The notes below the pieces were generated by a model. That model was not told where the DNA came from. It made no database searches and saw only the letters and a program-made list of their open reading frames with translations. A stretch of DNA of 64,000 bases from Sclerodactyla briareus. Its lineage: Eukaryota; Echinodermata; Holothuroidea; Dendrochirotida; Sclerodactylidae. Below, piece by piece: positions 21,501 through 26,222 of this stretch. Both the position numbers and the translations under genes were made by a program. The stretch covers positions 310,001-374,000 of the forward strand of contig JAODTK010005589.1 of the NCBI GenBank assembly GCA_026419785.1, given 5' to 3'. Each line of letters begins with the position of its first letter. The stretch's first letter is position 1.

Positions 21501-22625
21501 CGTGGGGTACTGAGTACCACTGTATTTTACTATGTAAGCGGAGGGCACTATGGGTTGGCGCGGAGCGTACAAGAAATTTTTCGGCCCAAAAGGCTCCAGA
21601 TGCCAGGAGATTGCGTCTAGGAACGTTTTTCTGCTTTAAACTATCTAACTGGCATTGCTTGTTATGCAAATGTATATGATCAGAAACATTTTTATCAGAA
21701 AAATATTTTTCCAGCTCCAGTCTGTGAGAGGGATGTTCTTGATGACCACCCATCGCCAAAAGCAGCGCACAGATTATGGACAAGGAGGGGACGGGGTCCA
21801 TGTGAGGTGGTATCTTCCTCCCCTTTGTCATTTTTTGAATATTTAAAGGTAACCTCAATGCAATCGGTGCAAGTTAGCATCATTAGAAGTCAAATTTCTC
21901 GTGCAAGATGCATGAGGGAGAATAAAATAGAATGCGAAAGAAAAATGAAGCACACATTATGTACCAGCCCGCGTACCACCGTGAAAGTCCAAATGTACCA
22001 CTGGTGGTGCGTGTACCACAGGTTAGGAACCCCTGTGTTAGCACATAGATCTGCTTAATAGCCTTAATACAGGGGGAGAGACAGCGGAGGGAATTCGAGG
22101 GGCCGAACACACCTAATGCTAACATCACAAGAATTTATTTTTGTGTGATATTCAAAGGAGGCAACAATGTAACAACTGGCAAGAAATGGATGTCACACAA
22201 TGGAAATCATCTTGGTGCAATTTCTCCACATGAGTGACATATGCATTATGCAATATAAATTTCAATATGCTGTGGTTTTCGTAGTGATGTCATTTACAAA
22301 CATGCCAGTGAGTTCCTGCCAAGTGTTATAATGCCTCCCTAATACATTCCTTGGTGCAAAATCTTGTTGACTTTTGGTTATCCGCTACACTGTACAGCAG
22401 TTGCGCTCACCTGGTCAATAACGCTGTCGTCCCACTGGTCATTTGTGTTTGGCCAGCATGCCAGCCTGGCTTAAGTCATTGTTAGAGGATCGCTGGTAGA
22501 AGTACCCCACCGCTGCGTGTCCGGGAACGGGGCTGCGGTGTGCGAGTATACCCGCCAGCTCGGGAGATGGAGGGCTCCATGTCCCCCTGTCCCCGCTCTG
22601 CGCTGGTCCAATCTCCGTTCTCCAT
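450..22625 (-). CDS. PUM: Pumilio (PUM1/PUM2-like) RNA-binding protein gene, 17 recognised exons, 3' end outside window
   Basis: Pumilio is a cytoplasmic repressor that binds UGUANAUA-type sites in mRNA 3' UTRs through eight PUF repeats and recruits deadenylation and translation-repression factors (family knowledge). The sequence shows N-terminal motifs typical of metazoan Pumilio ([30 protein letters not shown]), a Gln-rich middle, a Ser/Gly region, then [19 protein letters not shown] opening the PUF domain. PUF repeats 1 to 7 follow in order over five exons. Exon phases join consistently and donors and acceptors are canonical. Many exons contain single-base slips, mostly in homopolymers, so no single open frame runs through; sequencing error is the likeliest cause. 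Repeat 8, the C-terminus and the 3' UTR are beyond position 1. Start placed at an ATG at 22,625; an upstream first exon is possible. Confidence 0.93.
551..1414. other. Pumilio intron 16 with dispersed repeat-like sequence
   Basis: No exon seen. The stretch 780-1,290 has the phrase-like style of an old dispersed repeat (ACCTTTGACCTTCATTTTCC; a tail of TAGACAGGATGAAA written twice near 1,280). Confidence 0.4.
1415..1508 (-). CDS. PUM: Pumilio exon 16, PUF repeats 6 and 7
   Basis: A 94-nt exon, acceptor TTTTATAG, donor [24 protein letters not shown] is identical to the vertebrate protein as I recall it. After a slip the frame reads [10 protein letters not shown] up to the donor. It starts 20 bp from a 192-bp tandem duplication in the intron upstream (in gene direction). 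Confidence 0.93.
1528..1911. repeat. Perfect 192-bp tandem duplication
   Basis: The segment beginning AACTAGGTAATGAATGACC at 1,528 is repeated without a difference I can see from 1,720. A degenerate third piece (GGAGTGGAGTCTCTA) follows near 1,912. It lies in Pumilio intron 15. Identity of the two copies means it is very recent or an assembly duplication. Confidence 0.9.
2524..2667 (-). CDS. PUM: Pumilio exon 15, PUF repeats 5 and 6
   Basis: Acceptor GGTCCCTAG, donor GTGAGC; 144 nt. [12 protein letters not shown] opens repeat 5; neighbouring frames give RILEHC and VQDQYG. These match [21 protein letters not shown]...LVQDQYGNYVIQ. At least two slips. Exon borders fall where PUF repeat 6 continues into the next exon. 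Confidence 0.9.
3350..3700. repeat. Intronic dispersed repeat, copy 1
   Basis: Similar over about 350 bp to 6,000-6,350, same orientation. Shared markers are ATATCGAGAAAATAGGCATC / ATATTCGAGAAAATAAGCATC, ACCTCATCTAC, and CAGTATGGGTAGCTTCGTGGCT. Type unknown; no terminal repeats seen. Confidence 0.75.
3754..3890 (-). CDS. PUM: Pumilio exon 14, PUF repeats 3 and 4
   Basis: Acceptor TGGCATAG, donor GTATGT. Readings in adjoining frames are [17 protein letters not shown] and [15 protein letters not shown], which follow [30 protein letters not shown]...LQFIIDAF of PUM1. NH of repeat 4 is visible, while the following VVQK is garbled by slips. Phase at the 5' join with exon 13 is unclear because of these slips. 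Confidence 0.88.
4456..4943 (-). CDS. PUM: Pumilio exon 13, start of PUF domain (repeats 1 to 3)
   Basis: Acceptor CCACACAG; weak donor GTGGAC after CTTCAG. It reads [20 protein letters not shown], then [40 protein letters not shown] and [11 protein letters not shown]. Further frames give [31 protein letters not shown] and [26 protein letters not shown] and CRVIQ are the RNA-contact helices of repeats 1, 2 and 3. About four or five single-base slips are present (for example ATCCAG written ATCAG, and an extra C before GGCTGCCGG). Confidence 0.93.
6000..6350. repeat. Intronic dispersed repeat, copy 2
   Basis: Second copy of the family at 3,350-3,700; it ends near GTATGGGTAGCTTCGTGGCT in the same way. 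It lies in the 2.1-kb intron between exons 12 and 13 (4,944-7,054). The rest of that intron shows nothing I recognise. Confidence 0.75.
7055..7253 (-). CDS. PUM: Pumilio exon 12 (RRDSFSG exon)
   Basis: Acceptor CCTTGCAG, donor GTGAGT; 199 nt. It reads [20 protein letters not shown] then [20 protein letters not shown] and GMSPTTPAP, matching [22 protein letters not shown]...FYNGLSFSSSPGPVGM in PUM1. After one missing C (CCC run expected) the frame continues [15 protein letters not shown] and the split codon with exon 13 gives LDVKYRS. Confidence 0.92.
7719..7972 (-). CDS. PUM: Pumilio exon 11 (Ser/Gly/Asn linker)
   Basis: Acceptor TCTCCCAG, donor GTAACT; 254 nt. The longest open frame reads [20 protein letters not shown] then [20 protein letters not shown] and [13 protein letters not shown]. 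It corresponds to the low-complexity TNGPFRPLGTQQPQPQ...LGGFGTAVANSNTG part of PUM1. One slip lies near its 5' end, because the frame entered from exon 10 reads [14 protein letters not shown]. Confidence 0.85.
7973..9427. other. Pumilio intron 10, nothing recognised
   Basis: AT-rich, no exon-like segment, no repeat with visible ends. Confidence 0.5.
9428..9565 (-). CDS. PUM: Pumilio exon 10 (YYDQ exon)
   Basis: A 138-nt exon, fully open, acceptor TCGTACAG and donor GTGAGT. It reads [20 protein letters not shown] then [20 protein letters not shown]. This closely follows GYPVLAPAAYYDQTGALVV...[20 protein letters not shown] of PUM1. Phase 1 in, phase 1 out. Confidence 0.94.
9885..10200 (-). repeat. 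Decayed partial copies of Pumilio exon 9 in the downstream intron
   Basis: Three pieces resemble the end of exon 9. At about 10,110-10,200 the coding strand has ACCCCAGGGGCTATCCAGGG, then GACCAGGCATTCATAGCAC and a GTGAGAG donor-like end. At about 9,945-10,030 there is ATGACACCACA and later CAACACCAGGTAAGAAC. At about 9,890-9,935 there is CAAACACCAGGCATTCACAG. Frames do not stay open through them, so they look like decaying duplicates. Confidence 0.7.
10293..10467 (-). CDS. PUM: Pumilio exon 9 (Gln/Pro low-complexity exon)
   Basis: Acceptor GTCCAACAG, donor GTAAGAC, open throughout. It contains [20 protein letters not shown] and ends [20 protein letters not shown], joining exon 10 in phase 1 as [14 protein letters not shown], which parallels MPGYPVLAPAAYYDQ in PUM1. 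RPMTPQ parallels RPLTPNQ. Its 3' end is the source of the decayed copies in the next intron. Confidence 0.88.
10755..10955. repeat. Two-copy tandem repeat of about 100 bp in an intron
   Basis: TCCAAAGCCAACTTTGACGA recurs as TTCAAAGCCAACTTTGACGA about 105 bp later, each followed by a form of CGTCTCCCTCCTCCCA. Located just downstream of exon 8 in gene direction. Confidence 0.8.
11000..11131 (-). CDS. PUM: Pumilio exon 8 (YGVAPWG exon)
   Basis: Acceptor CCCCCACAG, donor GTAAGA. The reading [20 protein letters not shown] and [12 protein letters not shown] matches [20 protein letters not shown] of PUM1; the end [12 protein letters not shown] lies in a neighbouring frame. Two single-base slips are needed. 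Ends with a Gln-rich tract next to the donor. Confidence 0.88.
11132..12510. other. Pumilio intron 7, nothing recognised
   Basis: Contains a G run near 12,067 and a C run near 12,420, but no gene or element with defined ends. Confidence 0.5.
12511..12609 (-). CDS. PUM: Pumilio exon 7 (PYIYTG exon)
   Basis: A 99-nt exon, open throughout, acceptor TTTGCAG and donor GTAAGT; phase 1 in and out. It reads [20 protein letters not shown] then [13 protein letters not shown]. This parallels [27 protein letters not shown] of PUM1. Because it also enters in phase 1, it can follow either exon 6 or any in-frame cassette of the array. Confidence 0.93.
12895..13185. repeat. Intronic dispersed repeat family B, copy 1
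   Basis: Resembles 16,645-16,945 in the same orientation. Shared markers are GTCAGCTGTGAGCGGTCA / GTCAACTGTGAGCAGTCA, TCTGGAGTTCAC, and TGGTTACACCCCTGCCTCG. About 300 bp. Type unknown. Confidence 0.8.
14559..14609 (-). CDS. Candidate poly-Q cassette exon (array copy 2)
   Basis: A 51-nt segment bounded by TTGACCAG and a good donor GTATGT. In phase 1 it reads [17 protein letters not shown] and leaves in phase 1. It lies nearer the distal end of the array. Its donor is better than the GC donors of copies 4 and 5. Confidence 0.4.
14786..14836 (-). CDS. Candidate poly-Q cassette exon (array copy 4)
   Basis: A 51-nt segment bounded by TTGACCAG and GCACGT. In phase 1 it reads [17 protein letters not shown] and leaves in phase 1. 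The interval between this cassette and copy 5 is 58 nt, which is extremely short for an animal intron. Splicing is untested. Confidence 0.4.
14895..14945 (-). CDS. Candidate poly-Q cassette exon (array copy 5)
   Basis: A 51-nt segment bounded by TTGACCAG and GCACGT, which would be a GC-type donor. In phase 1 it is open and reads [17 protein letters not shown]. It is the most substituted of the four in-frame cassettes, yet has no stop. Usage is unknown. Confidence 0.38.
15121..15171 (-). CDS. Candidate poly-Q cassette exon (array copy 7)
   Basis: Exactly 51 nt between TTGACCAG and a donor-like GTAGTA. Entered in phase 1, as exon 6 leaves it, the frame is open, reads [17 protein letters not shown] and leaves in phase 1. 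It could be added between exon 6 and the PYIYTG exon without breaking frame. The intron to exon 6 would be only about 63 nt. Whether it is spliced in is inference; it may be a decaying duplicate. Confidence 0.4.
15235..15349 (-). CDS. PUM: Pumilio exon 6, master poly-glutamine exon
   Basis: A 115-nt exon, fully open, with acceptor TATCCCCAG and donor GTACGT; phase 0 in, phase 1 out. It encodes [19 protein letters not shown] followed by [20 protein letters not shown], corresponding to the [16 protein letters not shown] region of PUM1. Its 3' part and donor are the template for the array of partial copies directly downstream (14,345-15,234). Gln-rich Pumilio regions act in repression and condensate formation in other species (family knowledge). 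Confidence 0.93.
15653..16608. repeat. Intronic tandem repeat of about 125-bp units, split by an inserted element
   Basis: ACCATGGAACTATTGCCATACC at 15,664 recurs as ACCATGGAACTATCGCCATACC at 15,788, with CTCACAGCTGCCATATGG in both. Weaker units follow to 16,003, from about 16,220 to 16,300, and from about 16,525 to 16,608. A 219-bp hAT-like element sits between units at 15,998-16,216. Confidence 0.8.
15998..16216. mobile_element. Short hAT-like MITE
   Basis: Begins CAGGGCTCGAAAA and ends TTTTCGAGCCCCG, an imperfect inverted repeat with one mismatch in 13. AGTTCCC lies directly on both sides (15,991-15,997 and 16,217-16,223), fitting a 7-8 bp hAT target duplication. The interior has several TAGCCCG or CTAGCCCG repeats, possible subterminal binding sites. 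No coding sequence. Confidence 0.8.
16645..16945. repeat. Intronic dispersed repeat family B, copy 2
   Basis: Second copy of the family at 12,895-13,185. It ends 18 bp before the 3' border of Pumilio exon 5, so it abuts coding sequence. Confidence 0.8.
16963..17279 (-). CDS. PUM: Pumilio exon 5 (MEPLQFEY exon)
   Basis: Acceptor CTATACAG, donor GTGAGT; 317 nt. It starts [20 protein letters not shown] and ends with [19 protein letters not shown] and [10 protein letters not shown], matching MEPLQFDYSGTQVPV...LFDYNSQQQ of PUM1. Two slips are visible, and each is explained by one missing G in a GGG run (before ENNMEP and before GFVDY). That is the clearest sign that the slips are homopolymer errors. 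Phase out is 0, matching the poly-Q exon. Confidence 0.92.
17604..17771 (-). CDS. PUM: Pumilio exon 4 (linker)
   Basis: Acceptor TTTCAG, donor GTGAGG. It reads [20 protein letters not shown] then PSPYEEVIE. After a frame slip the reading ELQNGG and a later [13 protein letters not shown] lead into exon 5, where the split codon forms serine (VYSLSNG). The region is a low-conservation linker in this family, so the identification rests on position, phase and the join to exon 5. Confidence 0.75.
17772..18867. other. Pumilio intron 3, nothing recognised
   Basis: No exon-like segment or bounded repeat visible. Confidence 0.5.
18868..19080 (-). CDS. PUM: Pumilio exon 3 ([11 protein letters not shown] exon)
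   Basis: Acceptor TTCTCCACAG, donor GTAAGA. The first codon is completed by exon 2 (G/GT), then [34 protein letters not shown] and LGSSPGG. The block [11 protein letters not shown] is identical to the one I recall in vertebrate PUM1, and the next two blocks are close. The frame slips once near the 3' end; the alternative frame reads [13 protein letters not shown] up to the donor. Confidence 0.93.
   Translation of the reverse strand, partial: VQSTLFHSRSWSSVDSCRRAVTTARRPRSSRPGPTPAGWGSAWRSMSLDPRQGETRRSGHGEQATSNEDR
19081..21077. other. Pumilio intron 2
   Basis: No exon seen. Around 20,475-20,565 the phrase GGACCCCTT and its inverse AAGGGGTCC recur, an inverted-repeat patch without clear ends. 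Confidence 0.45.
21078..21258 (-). CDS. PUM: Pumilio exon 2
   Basis: A 181-nt exon with acceptor CCCCAG and donor GTAGGC; phase 0 in, phase 1 out. It is open throughout and reads [20 protein letters not shown], then [15 protein letters not shown] and [10 protein letters not shown]. These match the PUM1 segment with DFQALALEG, KKFWETDESSKDG and DQWRDSAWG. This N-terminal block is outside the RNA-binding domain and is conserved among bilaterian Pumilios. Confidence 0.9.
21445..22035. mobile_element. Non-autonomous hAT element with perfect 8-bp TSD
   Basis: Starts CAGGGTTTCACAACCT; the inverted right end reads CAGGGGTTCCTAACCT. TGTTAGCA flanks both sides exactly (21,437-21,444 and 22,036-22,043), the 8-bp duplication of hAT transposons. 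591 bp in Pumilio intron 1. Interior repeats include GGTACC/GTACCAC motifs near both ends. No transposase recognised. Confidence 0.9.
22411..22625 (-). CDS. PUM: Pumilio exon 1 (N-terminal conserved region)
   Basis: The reading contains SPVPG followed by VGYFYQR, which lines up with SPVPG...VDYFFQR of vertebrate PUM1 (recalled family sequence). The exon ends in GTTATTGACCAG followed by donor GTGAGC, in phase 0, and joins exon 2 at VRT, matching HQVRSMDEL of PUM1. The proposed ATG begins [14 protein letters not shown]. The frame changes once between that segment and SPVPG, and once again near AKHK. No clear acceptor was found just upstream, so the 5' boundary is uncertain. Confidence 0.75.
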
Positions 22626-22915
22626 CCTGGTATCCCTACCCGTCGGAAGTGTTGCGCTGTGTTCAATTTTTTTAATCTACCCCCTTGTCGTATGGTCAGT
22701 TGTGACATGTCAAGTCTGTGAGAGGAATTCATGTATTGTGATAATGACATCATAGGAAACTTTTAAAAAAAAAAAAAAAATTTTTAAAATTTAAAAGCCT
22801 CTTTGTATCACCAGAATATTCTCGAACTCTAAGCACTCGTTCCTGTTCATCTCAGTGACTTGTCGAAGCCCCAGGATATAGTACCAGTACCACTCCCGGT
22901 GAAGTGCCTAGATAC

Positions 22916-24379
22916 CAGTGCTGAATAAGCCGACTAGGACTCGAGTCCTCTCGGTTTCGAGACCGTCTCGGAGTCCCTTTTTTCAGGGACTCGGACTCGG
23001 AGTTCAATGACTCAGACTCGACCCAAAGGACTCAGAGACTCGGTCCGAGACCTGGTCCGAGTCCTCTATTTTTACAAACTTGAATTTACGATCGTACAAT
23101 TAAGACAATCAAAATAATACGCACGACGCTCTACCAAAAAGTAGCCCAACTGTTCCCATGTACTTACGACTGCCCAATGTCTAAATCAGGAGGGAAATTA
23201 CATCATTCTCACACGTTTGCAGTTTTATACGGTCACTTAATCCATTATGAGATAACAGATACATGCTAACAAAAAACCATACATTGTGCCGAAAAGTTTG
23301 CTAGTTAGAAAAAACTGTTTGCATTAAAATCAGCATGAACAAATATATCCATAATTTTTTTGAATCGATTCAAATGATGTGATACCTGCTTTACCGACCG
23401 AATGTTACACAGCATTATTCCTGTTTATGGTTTTACATAACACGAACATTAACACAACCTGGAAATACTGTTTTCGGAAGATTTATAGCCTAGCTCTCAC
23501 CTCAACTTGTGCCAATGTATGGTAGGATACGTTCTTAACCTTGTGCTTCTCATATCTGTTATCGTAACTTACAGTGGGTATTCTACTTTTCTGCATACAT
23601 GGTAAATCAATGTGAATAGATCATGACGGAAGTTACCGGCAGGCGGAGTAATTCTCTATAATTCATTGGGGTGCAATTGCTTTTCCCCAGCGAACATTTG
23701 CAGTACACTTTCGATATCTCTTGATCTGTATGCGTCAGCTCATTTTGTTCATGTGGCATGCCATATGTAACGAATAGTGCAGGGTACGGTAGTGAATAGA
23801 TGATGTATGTGAATTAAAGGGTGATTCACAGGGAGGGGAGGAATGGGTTCAATGATGAAAGCTCCCAGAAAAAAAAGTAGATGAATGTGGAAGAGAGCAA
23901 TTTCATTCTCTATGCTTTTCAATGATAGTTAATGCATGGCAATCGATATTTTACAAATTGATTTTCAAATTCATAATCATAATGTCATATTTTTTCATTG
24001 GAATGTGACTGTACGCTCCAGGGAGTCCAGGCCTACAAGACAACTCATGCACCTAAATTATAGTCATTATTGCCCTGTACATCTCAGCTATCAGAGTAAA
24101 TCATTAGACCTCTGATATTTGGCATGAGGTATGACCAGCCCAGTACTCTTTCAAAGTTCTCGTTATGTCAGTATATTGTCGATCATGAAACGCGATTCAA
24201 AACATTGCCCGATATTAGCAATATTCGTTAAGTTTTGCCCTAAATTTGTAAAATAGTACAGGTCAAATTTGCATAAGGACTCGAGGACTCGGACATTGTG
24301 ACTCAGACTCGGAAACTGATGACTCAGACTCGGAACGGATGACTCGGACTCGGATTGAGAGGATTCGAATCCAGCACTG
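22916..24379. mobile_element. Non-autonomous hAT-like element with GACTCGG repeats
   Basis: Left end CAGTGCTGAATAAG, inverted right end CAGTGCTGGATTCG. Flanks are TAGATAC and TAGACTAC, an 8-bp duplication if one base is lost. Both ends carry many copies of GACTCGGACTCGGA-type repeats (22,935-23,065 and 24,277-24,352), a typical subterminal arrangement. The centre is AT-rich and non-coding. Length 1,464 bp. Confidence 0.82.
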
Positions 24380-24757
24380 TAGACTACACAATGAATGGGC
24401 CTACTTCCCCATTATTAATAATAGGCTAGCAGGAAGGCAAAGTTAACATGCACAAAACAAATAGAATGTAATTACTTTTTTTTACATATCTTGCTGGAAA
24501 TGCTGAAGTTTTTAATTCTAATTTGTTAGATGTCATGTTCACAAAAAAAAGCCACATTGAGTTAGAATAATCAGGTTCCAATTATAATTTCTGTGTAGAA
24601 AACAATACATCATGAATGTGTAGCAATACAACCACAATTGAGAAATCATAATTTTTCTGGTTGGCTCTGATGATGGCTAACACAAAGTGCCCCCATGAAA
24701 ACAACTCGCCCGTTGGATGAAAGTGAAAATTAGGCCTAGAAGGTTTGTTGTTACTCC

Positions 24758-25936
24758 CAGGGCTGTACGATGCGACCAAAACGGTCGCATTGGCGACCAT
24801 TTCGTCGCATCGACCAAAGATTTTGTTTTTAGGTGGCGAGGGCGAGTGAGGTTTGGATGCTCACCTGAAAAAAATATTCACAGACTTCAGCGCAACAACT
24901 ATCTCGGCACTACAAATTCACAACATTCCTTCTATCGTCAGTACCAGCCATCGATCATATTAAATAGACGTAGTATTCTTTTCTCAAACTCAGTCAGAAT
25001 TACTCCCCGTCGATGTGCCTACAACACCACCATGGTAGAAGGCCTGCCCTACAGCTGGACAGCAGCTTCCACATTCAAAGAACAGGGGTGACTGCACACG
25101 CAATAGAACAGCGAATTGTTTACTAGATTTTTCGAGTGACCCGCAAGCGGAGCGGCTGTGTGGGCCAGCATAAGAGCATACACACACAGAGACTACACTC
25201 AGTGAATACACGCTAGTTTCCCGCATTCTACGTAGTGCACTACGCACACACGGCCTATGCAAGTTGAGTGACCTGCGACCACGAGAAGTTCAACGAACGA
25301 ACAATGGCGTTTAAGCGTGGGAAATCGGCAAGATCACCTCATTTTTTCGGCGAAATATAGTGGCGCCTGCGGAGGGAGACAATCGTGTTGATAATATAGG
25401 GGAGGAAATAACTGGAAATAACGATGTTGCTGGCGAGGATTTGTGTGACAAAACAAGTGTTGAGGAAGTATCGGAACTACTGAAAAAGGCCCATATGTTT
25501 CCGCACAGGGTGCGGAAATTCCAACAAGCGTGGCTCATGGATTTTTACTGGATTGAATATAACGAAGGGACCAGTAAATGTAAGTACTGCAAGAGCCAGA
25601 CCAAATGGCTGTCAATCGGATTTTGTGACAGGTGCAAAAGTTTCAAGAGGGAAACATAAGAGTGCATAGTAACAGTAGGAGACACCAAAGATGTGTGGAG
25701 GCCTGCTTGCGCCCGATTATTCCGAGTCCTTGTATTTTATTCAGTTCATCTTCCATAAACCCAGCACAGCAGCGCCCCAGCCATCATGAGTCATGTCAAC
25801 AATCAACAGTCCAATGATAAAGCTTTCATGTAGAGTGGCGATGGCTTAGGCCACTGGGCGACTATTTCATGAATGTTGGCCAGTATCTTGTTTTATTTAC
25901 TGGCCAGTGGCCAGTCCTCACTTGTGTACAGCACTG
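24758..25936 (+). mobile_element. Non-autonomous hAT element carrying a TTF zinc-finger fragment
   Basis: Begins CAGGGCTGTAC; inverted right end CAGTGCTGTAC. GTTACTCC flanks both sides exactly (24,750-24,757 and 25,937-25,944). 1,179 bp. The left subterminal region repeats GGTCGCAT and its inverse; the right one repeats TGGCCA. Inside is the start of a hAT-related protein with a TTF-type finger but no catalytic part, so the element would depend on a partner transposase. Confidence 0.92.
25304..25817 (+). pseudogene. TTF-type zinc-finger fragment (hAT transposase N-terminus)
   Basis: From ATG at 25,304 the frames read MAFKRG, then KITSFFRRNIVAPAEGDNR, then FQQAWLMDFYWIEYNEGTSK, CKYCKS, CDRCKSFKRE and HSNSRRHQRCVEA. 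This order (RKFQQ-W, Cys pairs, then His and Cys) is the TTF-type finger of hAT transposases and of domesticated proteins such as ZNF862. Two single-base frame slips are visible, near the start and after FKRE. There is no DDE region. DNA binding is inferred. Confidence 0.75.
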
Positions 25937-26095
25937 GTTACTCCACTGTAAACAGTGCTATACACCTGTATAGTAAATTTGTCGCATAATGAAACAACTT
26001 CTCATAATGCGTTTAGATTTCGAAACACGTACAATTCGCGACCTGGCAAAAATGACCTGTTATGACTTTCGACCTTGTATCAGTTGTATACAGGG

Positions 26096-26222
26096 CTTGA
26101 GATTTTAGGAGCGCTGGCGTGATCGCGCTCTTCTGCGCTCTAAAATTAGCCTCAGGAGAGTAATCAATGGCGCTCCAGAAATCCCATTCGCGCAGTCACG
26201 CTCCTAAATTTCTGGGTGAGAT
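26096..26222. mobile_element. Possible short fold-back element
   Basis: Left side CAGGGCTTGAGATTTTAGGAG, inverted right side CTCACCCAGAAATTTAGGAG; the match GATTTTAGGAGCG / AAATTTAGGAGCG is imperfect. Many GCGCTC repeats between. No target duplication found, so the call is tentative. Confidence 0.4.
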
